A DNA stretch of 5,432 bases from an uncultured Dehalococcoidia bacterium (lineage in GTDB: Bacteria > Chloroflexota > Dehalococcoidia > Tepidiformales > Tepidiformaceae). The translations under genes and the position numbers were made by a program. The first letter of the stretch is position 1; every line of letters begins with the position of its first letter. The stretch is taken from NCBI GenBank assembly GCA_937954195.1, contig CALFYR010000132.1, forward strand, positions 1 to 5,432, read 5' to 3'. Below, in pieces: positions 1 through 5,432 of the stretch. A model generated the notes under the pieces. The model did no database searches and had not been told where the DNA came from. It was given only the letters and a program-made list of their open reading frames with translations.

Positions 1-1
1 A

Positions 2-22
2 GGCGAACAATCGAGGTTCGCC
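2..22 (-). terminator. Hairpin downstream of the alcohol dehydrogenase gene, probable terminator stem
   Basis: GGCGAAC (2-8) and GTTCGCC (16-22) are perfect 7-base inverted arms around a 7-base loop. The hairpin starts 34 bases past the stop codon of the minus-strand dehydrogenase gene, where an intrinsic terminator is expected. On the minus strand the base after the stem is T, but any further T-run lies outside the window, so the terminator cannot be confirmed. The stem is symmetrical and could also serve a gene converging from the left. Confidence 0.5.
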
Positions 23-56
23 CGTATTTCCGGGTAGGTGACAGAGGTTGCCCACC

Positions 57-1142
57 TCAGAACGTGAGGATTGCGCGGCCGGCGATCTTGCCCGTCTCCA
101 GTGCATGAACGGCTTCGTTGATCTGATCGATCGGGTAGCGGGTGGTCACGAGCGCATCGAGGTCGAGGTCGCCTTCGGCGTACCAGCGGAGGAACATCGG
201 GAAATCGCGGTCGGGGCGGCAGCTGCCGCCGATGCTGCCGATGTACTTCTTCTCGCTGATGAGTAGGTCGCGGGCATCGAGTTCGACTGGCGTGGTGGGT
301 ACGCCCACGAGGACAGCGGTGCCGCCGGTGGCGCCGCCCAGGACGCCGTTGCGGACCGCGGGGAGGATCTGCTCCATCGTCTTGCGGACACCGATGCAAT
401 CGAAGGCGAAATCGGCGCCGGCGACGGTGGAGCCGCCCGGGCCGGGCTTTTCGGTCAGCTTCTTGACGGCTTCGACGGGGTCGACCTGGGATGCGTTGAC
501 GCCGTGCGTCGCGCCGAACTTCTTCGCGAAGGCGAGCTTCTCGTCGTCGAGGTCGACGGCGATGATGGGGTCGGCTTCGACCACCTTCGCGGCGGCGATA
601 GCGGAAAGTCCGACGCCACCGACTCCGAAGACGGCGACGCTCTGGCCTTTTTTGACCGCGGCGGTGTGGTAGACGGCGCCGGCGCCAGTCATGACGGCGC
701 AACCGATGATGGCCGTGACGTCCTTCTTCTGGTTCGGCGGCATTTTCACGATGTACTGCTCGTCGGCGATAGTGGTATCGGCCCAGGTGAAACAGCCGGC
801 GGGGACGGTGGCGCCGGCGGGGGTGTCGATGGAGACCGGGTCGGGGCGGCGGGAGGCGTTCTCGCCATCGCGGGGGACCCAGGTGACCATGACCTCATCG
901 CCTTCCTTCACATGGGAGACGTTGCTGCCTTTCGCGAGGACGACACCAGTGGATTCGTGGCCGAGGATGACGGGCCCGGTGCGAGCGCGGTGAATCTGGT
1001 GAAGCTGGGAGTGGCAGACGCCGCTGGCGAATTGCTTGACGACGACCTGGTTCGGGCCTGGATCCGGGAGCTTGAGCTCTTCGACGAGCAGGCGCGCGCC
1101 CATTTCCTGGGGGACGACGACGACGCGGGCGGGAGTGGGCAT
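57..1142 (-). CDS. Zinc-dependent alcohol dehydrogenase of the MDR superfamily lacking the structural-zinc cysteines
   Basis: This 361-residue protein is a medium-chain dehydrogenase/reductase expected to oxidise an alcohol to an aldehyde or ketone with NAD in the cytosol. The three usual catalytic zinc ligands are visible: Cys43 in GVCHS, His62 in GHESTG and Cys148 in GCAVMTG. A Rossmann fold follows, with GVGGVG at 173-178 and an acidic Asp197 at the end of its second strand, which favours NAD over NADP. The loop that in classical alcohol dehydrogenases carries four structural-zinc cysteines (about 87-105) has none, so this is a one-zinc form. The last residues are AGRAILTF, a normal C-terminus for the family, so the gene is complete. 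The start ATG is preceded by GAGG at 1150-1153 with a 7-base spacer. It is divergent from the toxin-antitoxin operon. The substrate cannot be told from sequence; nothing here shows F420 dependence. Confidence 0.93.
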   Translation of the reverse strand: MPTPARVVVVPQEMGARLLVEELKLPDPGPNQVVVKQFASGVCHSQLHQIHRARTGPVILGHESTGVVLAKGSNVSHVKEGDEVMVTWVPRDGENASRRPDPVSIDTPAGATVPAGCFTWADTTIADEQYIVKMPPNQKKDVTAIIGCAVMTGAGAVYHTAAVKKGQSVAVFGVGGVGLSAIAAAKVVEADPIIAVDLDDEKLAFAKKFGATHGVNASQVDPVEAVKKLTEKPGPGGSTVAGADFAFDCIGVRKTMEQILPAVRNGVLGGATGGTAVLVGVPTTPVELDARDLLISEKKYIGSIGGSCRPDRDFPMFLRWYAEGDLDLDALVTTRYPIDQINEAVHALETGKIAGRAILTF

Positions 1143-1149
1143 GTGGCTA

Positions 1150-1180
1150 CCTCGGACCGGAATGAGTGGCGCGGATTCTA
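1150..1180 (-). promoter_or_regulatory. Leader of the alcohol dehydrogenase gene: ribosome binding site and possible -10 box
   Basis: Read on the minus strand, GAGG (1150-1153) lies 7 bases before the ATG and supports that start. Upstream, TAGAAT (1175-1180) matches the -10 consensus at five of six bases and would give a leader of roughly 25 bases. No convincing -35 box is seen at the right spacing, so the promoter is tentative while the ribosome binding site is good. Confidence 0.35.
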
Positions 1181-1209
1181 CGCGGACGGAAGGTGGGCGT
1201 GCGCGGTAC

Positions 1210-1239
1210 TTGACCGGTTACACGAAAAGTGGCCACTAT
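1210..1239 (+). promoter_or_regulatory. Probable promoter of the toxin-antitoxin operon
   Basis: TTGACC (1210-1215) matches the -35 consensus at five of six bases. Eighteen bases further on, CACTAT (1234-1239) is a weak -10 candidate that keeps the important second, fifth and sixth bases. Transcription would start near 1246, leaving a leader of about 20 bases that contains the ribosome binding site GGGGGAG (1252-1258). The -10 candidate lies inside the inverted repeat at 1226-1250, the usual arrangement for self-repression by an antitoxin. Confidence 0.45.
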
Positions 1240-1250
1240 GTGGCTACTTT
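1226..1250. promoter_or_regulatory. Imperfect inverted repeat, likely operator for the antitoxin/toxin complex
   Basis: AAAGTGGCCAC (1226-1236) and GTGGCTACTTT (1240-1250) are inverted arms matching at 10 of 11 positions around a 3-base centre. The left arm also contains a perfect 10-base palindrome, AGTGGCCACT (1228-1237). The repeat covers the presumed -10 box and ends just before the antitoxin ribosome binding site. Phd/YefM antitoxins typically bind such palindromes and repress their own operon, more tightly when bound to toxin. The half-site GTGGCTAC also occurs at 1143-1150 and 1577-1584. Confidence 0.6.
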
Positions 1251-1266
1251 CGGGGGAGCGAGAGCG

Positions 1267-1575
1267 TTGAAAACCATCGGAGTGCGCCAGCTTAAGAACG
1301 AGGCGACACAGATTGTGCGCGCGGTGCGGGAGCAACACGCGCTGTATGTGATCACGGTCAACGGACAGCCGGTTGCGACGCTGCGCCCGTACTCGGAGCG
1401 GGACATTGCCGGGATGCAGCGGACGCAAGCGGCGGCGGAGATTGCGGCGATCGAGCGACTGGCGGATTCGGTTGGGGATGCGTGGATGACGCTGCCGCAG
1501 GTTGAGGATGGCGCGGAAACGGAAGCAGCTGAGCAGCCACGCCGCCGCCGATACCGGCTCCCGGGGGACGAGTGA
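1267..1575 (+). CDS. Type II antitoxin, Phd/YefM family
   Basis: This 102-residue protein is the likely antitoxin of the PIN toxin that follows. The N-terminal part (1-42) has the Phd/YefM pattern: a short strand and helix (TIGVRQLKNEATQIVRAV) followed by YVITVNGQPVATLRP, the strand-turn-strand with the conserved N-G-x-P-V-A core. This part forms a DNA-binding dimer. The rest (about 45-102) is a charged helix and a tail with an RRRR cluster (92-95), the region that normally wraps the toxin active site. I chose the TTG start at 1267 because it gives the normal family N-terminus and has GGGGGAG 8 bases upstream; the longer open frame to the left overlaps the operator and the divergent gene. The toxin gene follows after one base, so the two are co-translated. 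Self-repression through the repeat at 1226-1250 is inferred. Confidence 0.88.
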   Translation: MKTIGVRQLKNEATQIVRAVREQHALYVITVNGQPVATLRPYSERDIAGMQRTQAAAEIAAIERLADSVGDAWMTLPQVEDGAETEAAEQPRRRRYRLPGDE

Positions 1576-1576
1576 C

Positions 1577-1987
1577 GTGGCTACCATCGACGCGAGCGTC
1601 CTTATTTCCTTGTTCAACACGCGCGACCGGCAGCATGCGGCGACGGTCACCTGGTTTCGGGAGGCCGTGGCCGACGGGGAGCCGCTGCGGGCGCCGGTGA
1701 CAGTGCTTTCCGAGGTTTCGGCGGCGATTGCGGCGGGTACGGGCGACAAACAGCTGGCGCGGGATGTGGAAGCGCACATCCGCCATTCGCCGCTGTTCGA
1801 ACTGCTGCCCGTGGCGCTGCCGTTAGCGGAACGGGCCGCGACGTTGGCGGCCGAACACCAGCTGCGCGGGACGGACGCGGTGTATTTCGCCGTGGCAGAG
1901 ACGCTTGGCGACCGTCTTGTGACGTTGAACCCGCGGCAGTTGCAGCGCGGGAATTCGGTGGTTGAGACGGCCCGGCCACGGGTGTAG
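1577..1987 (+). CDS. PIN-domain ribonuclease toxin, VapC-like
   Basis: This 136-residue protein has the length and motifs of a VapC-type toxin, a Mg2+-dependent RNase that cuts specific RNAs, often tRNA or rRNA, to stop translation. Visible motifs: IDASVL at the N-terminus with Asp5; LSEV with Glu46; GTDAVYFAVAE with Asp100; and LVTLNPRQL near the end. The fourth acidic position of the PIN site, usually Asp in LVTxD, is Asn118 here, a variation found in some active PIN proteins. The GTG start at 1577 is one base after the antitoxin stop, with GGGGGA at 1563-1568 inside the end of the antitoxin gene. An in-frame ATG-type start further upstream would add about 25 residues overlapping the antitoxin and break the usual PIN N-terminus. 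The gene looks intact. Its cellular target cannot be told from the sequence. Confidence 0.9.
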   Translation: MATIDASVLISLFNTRDRQHAATVTWFREAVADGEPLRAPVTVLSEVSAAIAAGTGDKQLARDVEAHIRHSPLFELLPVALPLAERAATLAAEHQLRGTDAVYFAVAETLGDRLVTLNPRQLQRGNSVVETARPRV

Positions 1988-1991
1988 GGCG

Positions 1992-2000
1992 TGCTATGCT
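1992..2000 (+). promoter_or_regulatory. Extended -10 promoter candidate for the 76-residue gene
   Basis: TGCTATGCT is a TGn extended -10 box (TATGCT, 1995-2000) lying between the toxin stop and the next start codon. It differs by one base from TGCTATACT before ftsH (4363-4371). Transcription would begin near 2006-2007, only a few bases before the ATG at 2010, so the message would be almost leaderless. That fits the lack of a well-spaced Shine-Dalgarno sequence there. No -35 box is evident. Confidence 0.4.
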
Positions 2001-2009
2001 TGGGTGGCC

Positions 2010-2240
2010 ATGAGCGCAAAGCCGAGCCTTGATGATCGCGCAACAGACGGGATTGTGGAGCTGACCGCGGAAGAAGCAGCCGCGGAGTTCGATCTTGAGG
2101 CCCGCGAGCGGCTGGGAATCTCGGCCTCAGAGTTTCGGCGGCGGTGGGATGCTGGGGAGTACGCCCATCTCGAACCGGACGATGACCGAGATGTGTGGCT
2201 GCTTTCGTTTTATGTGGGCGGATGGAAGCCAAAGGTCTGA
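2010..2240 (+). CDS. Small acidic protein of unknown function, antitoxin-like
   Basis: This is a 76-residue protein with 18 acidic and 10 basic residues by my count. Its centre, LGISASEFRRRWDAGEY (35-51), resembles a short helix-turn-helix-like segment that I have seen in many small uncharacterised bacterial proteins, where a word like GMSxEEFxRRxxAGE recurs; this is recognition by eye, not a family assignment. There is no signal peptide or membrane segment. The ATG at 2010 was chosen because it follows an extended -10 box closely; a GTG two codons earlier is possible. GC at third codon positions is about 64 percent, lower than in the toxin gene before it or the segment after 2478. It starts 22 bases after the toxin and its last 19 bases overlap the possible start (2222) of the next gene, the layout of an acidic antitoxin followed by its partner. 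Function is not known. Confidence 0.7.
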   Translation: MSAKPSLDDRATDGIVELTAEEAAAEFDLEARERLGISASEFRRRWDAGEYAHLEPDDDRDVWLLSFYVGGWKPKV

Positions 2241-2467
2241 CCCCGGTTGAACTACGACGTGCCGTTCGGAACCGGGCTCAATCCGTAGGCGGCCACCTCG
2301 CGTGCGTTACACCAGTCCGTGTGCATTTCGAGACTGACGGACAGTCGGGCCACCTTCGACTTCGGCCCGGTGCGCTCGTTCGAGGTCGCGGTGGCCAGTA
2401 CCGGCTCGTCTATCGCGAGATTTTGTCCCGATCCGAGGACCTGGGCCTTCGGACAGACTTCATGCAC
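2222..2467 (+). pseudogene. Possible 5' part of a frameshifted gene that continues in another frame to 2705
   Basis: From the ATG at 2222, which lies inside the end of the 76-residue gene, an open frame encodes 82 residues: a helix-like start (LTPVELRRAVRNRAQSV) and a run of alternating hydrophobic and polar residues suggesting beta-strands (PVRVHF, HLRLRPG, QYRLVYREIL). After about 2467 this frame turns into Pro/Arg-rich sequence, while the frame one base further on becomes protein-like (YRLMTPQTGREILALHVH). Skipping one base near 2468 joins the two into a 160-residue protein ending at 2705. By hand count over 2319-2477 the lowest GC falls on this frame's second codon position, as in real genes, and not on the second position of the frame used by the downstream part. 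It may be a true mutation, a sequencing error, or less likely programmed frameshifting. Confidence 0.4.
2242..2276. repeat. Strong inverted repeat just after the 76-residue gene
   Basis: CCCGGTT (2242-2248) pairs with AACCGGG (2270-2276), and inside it GAAC (2249-2252) pairs with GTTC (2264-2267), with two unpaired G bases (2268-2269) and an 11-base loop. The stem begins one base after the stop codon at 2238-2240. It has no following T-run, so it is not a standard intrinsic terminator, but it could slow transcription, protect the upstream message or act on both strands. If the frame from 2222 is real, the hairpin lies inside its coding sequence. Confidence 0.4.
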
Positions 2468-2705
2468 GTATCGATTGATGACGCCCCAAACCGGCCGGGA
2501 GATCCTGGCGCTCCACGTCCACGACGGGGAGCCGCGACGGCATTACCACCTCGGCGCAGGGGCCGGGGCGCTGCTGGCGCCGTTATACAAGGCCCATATC
2601 CCGGCGGGCGATGTGGATGAGCGGGCGTTCGTCCGGATGCTTATCGCCGACTTTGGAGTGCGGCCACTGCGACGGAACTGGCGTGCCTTGCTGACGGGCG
2701 ATTAG
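2319..2705 (+). CDS. Hypothetical protein with a histidine-rich motif; only the part from about 2469 is well supported
   Basis: The intact open frame runs from a GTG at 2319 to the stop at 2703-2705 (128 residues). Neither this GTG nor the internal ATG at 2478 (75 residues) has a ribosome binding site. The portion from Tyr51 on looks real: third-position GC is about 80 percent and the sequence reads YRLMTPQTGREILALHVH, then RRHYHLG, then YKAHIPAGDVDERAFVRMLIADFG and VRPLRRNW. Five histidines in HVH, HYH and AHIP could bind a metal; I have a loose memory of small proteins with a similar HxHLG...HxPxGxV pattern, but cannot name the family. The first 50 residues are cysteine-rich for this genome and have the wrong codon-position GC pattern, so the natural N-terminus may instead be the frame from 2222. 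The protein is basic, in contrast to the acidic 76-residue protein before it. It converges with cofE, the two stop codons overlapping. Confidence 0.5.
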   Translation: MCISRLTDSRATFDFGPVRSFEVAVASTGSSIARFCPDPRTWAFGQTSCTYRLMTPQTGREILALHVHDGEPRRHYHLGAGAGALLAPLYKAHIPAGDVDERAFVRMLIADFGVRPLRRNWRALLTGD

Positions 2706-3454
2706 CGGAAGAGGTCGCGCTCGGATTCGCGGATGACGAGTTGCATGGTGGCCTCTTCATCGGGTTCCCAGGCGAGGCCGCGAATGACGGCGCAGGGGAC
2801 GCGGCTCAGGTTGCCCTTCACCAGCTCGGCGGCGGCGGCGAGTTCATCGGCGGTGCAGAGGGCTTGCACGCGGAACTCGTGGCCGTGAGGATCGACCTGG
2901 CCGATGTAGCTGGTCACGGGATGCATCCCTGCGATGCCGATGGCGACGTCGGTCTGGGCTTCACGCCAGGGGCGACCGAAGGTGTCGGAGATGATCACGG
3001 CGACATCGGTGCCTTTAGATTTGAGGGTCTGACGAATCCGCCGGCAGCTGGCGTCAGGGTCCTCGGGGAGGAGGACGGCGAGACCGTGGCCTCCAGAGCT
3101 CGATTGATCGATGCCGGCGTTGGCGCAAACAAACCCGTGACGTGTCTCGGTGATCATGATGGGGCCGACCTGGCGGACGACGCGGCGTGACTCGCGGAGC
3201 ACGAGCTCAACGACGGCGGGCTCCTTCTCCCACTTCTCGGCGTACTGCCGGGCGAACGGAGATACATCGACCGTGGCGAGTTCGACGACCCGGCCTTCCG
3301 CCTTCGAAACGATCTTGGAGGTAATCACGAGGATGTCGCCGGATTGGAGGGGCGTGCCAGCGGCCGCGGCGGCGGCGTGGATCGATTCGGCCAGGTCGGT
3401 GCCCGGCGTGATTTCGGGGAGACCTGGGATACCGAAGATGGAGAGACCGGGCAT
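2702..3454 (-). CDS. cofE: Coenzyme F420-0:L-glutamate ligase
   Basis: This 250-residue cytosolic enzyme adds L-glutamate residues to F420-0 using GTP, forming the gamma-linked tail of coenzyme F420. The family signatures are present in order: SGDILVITSKIVSKAEGR (38-55), ELVLRES (83-89), ETRHGFVCANAGID (103-116), LLPEDPD (128-134) and the long signature SDTFGRPWR..QTDVAIG (156-173). Asp116, Asp157 and Thr158 match the places of metal-binding residues in the archaeal CofE structure, by analogy. Length fits stand-alone CofE; the C-terminal nitroreductase-like domain of mycobacterial FbiB is absent, so dehydro-F420 reduction must be done by another protein if needed. The ATG at 3454 has GAGGT about 8 bases upstream. 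It lies 20 bases behind npdG in the same direction, so the two are probably one transcript. Its TAA stop overlaps the stop of the convergent plus-strand gene. Confidence 0.97.
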   Translation of the reverse strand: MPGLSIFGIPGLPEITPGTDLAESIHAAAAAAGTPLQSGDILVITSKIVSKAEGRVVELATVDVSPFARQYAEKWEKEPAVVELVLRESRRVVRQVGPIMITETRHGFVCANAGIDQSSSGGHGLAVLLPEDPDASCRRIRQTLKSKGTDVAVIISDTFGRPWREAQTDVAIGIAGMHPVTSYIGQVDPHGHEFRVQALCTADELAAAAELVKGNLSRVPCAVIRGLAWEPDEEATMQLVIRESERDLFR

Positions 3455-3474
3455 GCTGGTGACCTCGCGAGTGG

Positions 3475-4125
3475 TTAGAGACCGACGATCCTGATGCTCG
3501 ACTGCGTCTTGTGTTTGCGGTTGAGGTTGATGAGGAGGGACGTGAGCATTTCGACGTAGCGGCTCTGAGAAGGGCCACCGGCATCGATGCCGCGGACTCC
3601 GGCGATTTCATTCGCGAGGCCGATGACGACGTTTTTGGCTTCGACATCGCGGCCGCAGACGAGTACGTCGGCTTCGATGGGGTGATCGAGGTGCTGGAGT
3701 TCTTCGGCGCTCATGTTCTGGAAGGCGGAAACGATGCGCGCGTTCGGGAGCTGTGCGATGGCCTCCTGGAGGGCGCTGTTGCCCGGGACATTGAGGGCCA
3801 CGGCGCCGACACCCTGCTGGAATTCCAGGGGGGCAACGACATTGCACACGATTTTGCCGTCGAGGGCGGACCCGAGGGCTTCGAGGGTGGCTTGCTGGCC
3901 GCTGTACGGGAAGGTGAGGAACACGACATCTGCGTCGGCGACGACATCAGCGTTTGAGCCACCGGTTGCCTTCGCGGAAGGGACGGATTCGACGACCTTC
4001 TGGGCGCCTTCTTCGCCCCGTTCGGCCGAGCGCGAGCCGATTGCGACGGCATGACCGGCGGCGGCGAACCGCATCGCCAGACCGAGACCTTCGGGGCCGG
4101 TGCCTCCCACGAATGCAAGCTTCAT
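3475..4125 (-). CDS. npdG: NADPH-dependent F420 reductase (F420H2:NADP oxidoreductase)
   Basis: This 216-residue enzyme transfers hydride between reduced F420 and NADP, linking the F420 pool to NADPH. The N-terminus, MKLAFVGGTGPEGLGLAMRFA, is the characteristic dinucleotide-binding loop of the family (GGTGxxGxGLA at 7-17), followed by IGSRSAERG (29-37), where Ser31 and Arg32 are placed to hold the NADP 2'-phosphate. FLTFPYSG (69-76) and the ending LTSLLINLNRKHK...IRIVG are also typical. I set the start at the ATG at 4123-4125: an in-frame GTG 18 bases upstream (4141-4143) would place the clear ribosome binding site GGAGGA inside the coding sequence, while that site lies 10 bases before the ATG. 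It is the first gene of a likely two-gene operon with cofE, so F420 maturation and F420 reduction are expressed together. In bacteria the usual direction is thought to be supply of F420H2 from NADPH. Confidence 0.95.
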   Translation of the reverse strand: MKLAFVGGTGPEGLGLAMRFAAAGHAVAIGSRSAERGEEGAQKVVESVPSAKATGGSNADVVADADVVFLTFPYSGQQATLEALGSALDGKIVCNVVAPLEFQQGVGAVALNVPGNSALQEAIAQLPNARIVSAFQNMSAEELQHLDHPIEADVLVCGRDVEAKNVVIGLANEIAGVRGIDAGGPSQSRYVEMLTSLLINLNRKHKTQSSIRIVGL

Positions 4126-4202
4126 CGTTGTGCGTTCCTCCACAGGGGGTCAGGAGAGCGTACCGGTTCGGCCGCTCAACGGCGAAACGGGGCCCGATCG
4201 GC

Positions 4203-4221
4203 GGAATTCTGGGGGAATTCT
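4203..4221. repeat. Tandem 8-base repeats spaced one helical turn apart
   Basis: GGAATTCT occurs at 4203-4210 and again at 4214-4221, an 11-base period that would put both copies on the same face of the helix. Each contains the palindrome GAATTC. They lie about 80 bases before the npdG start in the divergent npdG/ftsH region and are AT-richer than their surroundings, so they could be a protein-binding site. No known regulator motif is recognised. Confidence 0.35.
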
Positions 4222-4270
4222 TGCAAAGTTCGGGGTTCTACCCTGCACCACGGGGGTGTGGCTGGCGTAG

Positions 4271-5432
<1,162 letters not shown>

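Noticed and set aside
504..1295. 263-residue plus-strand open frame across the dehydrogenase gene
   Set aside because: It is the antisense shadow of a clear zinc dehydrogenase; the product is low-complexity and Gly/Asp-rich without any motif.
1147..2232. 361-residue minus-strand open frame across the toxin-antitoxin genes
   Set aside because: Its Arg/Ser/Pro-rich product has no domain, and the opposite strand carries two well-recognised proteins.
2252..2467. Minus-strand open frame of 71 residues with a GTG start
   Set aside because: Its codon-position GC pattern is acceptable and it stops inside a hairpin, so it is not impossible. However, it lacks a ribosome binding site, its product resembles nothing I know, and the plus-strand frame from 2222 fits the gene context better.

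Overview
The window is high-GC bacterial chromosomal DNA with tightly packed genes. It holds two coenzyme F420 genes (npdG and cofE), a membrane FtsH protease, a type II toxin-antitoxin pair and a medium-chain alcohol dehydrogenase. F420 genes are typical of Actinobacteria and are also found in Chloroflexota and a few other phyla. A stand-alone CofE, rather than the two-domain FbiB of mycobacteria, and the style of the FtsH sequence make me lean towards a Chloroflexota-type organism. This is inference and cannot be settled from the window alone.

Layout from left to right: a hairpin at 2-22 that probably terminates the dehydrogenase transcript; a zinc-type alcohol dehydrogenase on the minus strand (57-1142); a 124-base divergent intergenic region with a 25-base inverted repeat that looks like an operator; a Phd/YefM-type antitoxin (1267-1575) and a PIN-domain toxin (1577-1987) on the plus strand, one base apart. 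Next come a 76-residue acidic protein (2010-2240) and a poorly resolved 2222-2705 region that reads best as one gene broken by a single-base frameshift. On the minus strand follow cofE (2702-3454) and npdG (3475-4125), transcribed in the order npdG then cofE. After a 292-base divergent intergenic region, ftsH starts at a TTG codon (4418) and runs off the right edge.

How the genes work together: npdG and cofE form a two-gene F420 unit, one moving hydride between F420 and NADP and the other adding the glutamate tail. The antitoxin and toxin form a self-contained module whose operator overlaps its own likely promoter. The acidic 76-residue gene and the frameshifted gene behind it overlap by 19 bases in the arrangement of a second small operon, possibly another toxin-antitoxin-like pair, and are the least familiar part of the window. 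The intergenic region before ftsH has an extended -10 promoter, a 13-base palindrome over its -35 position and a pair of 13-base direct repeats flanking the promoter, which suggests regulated ftsH expression.
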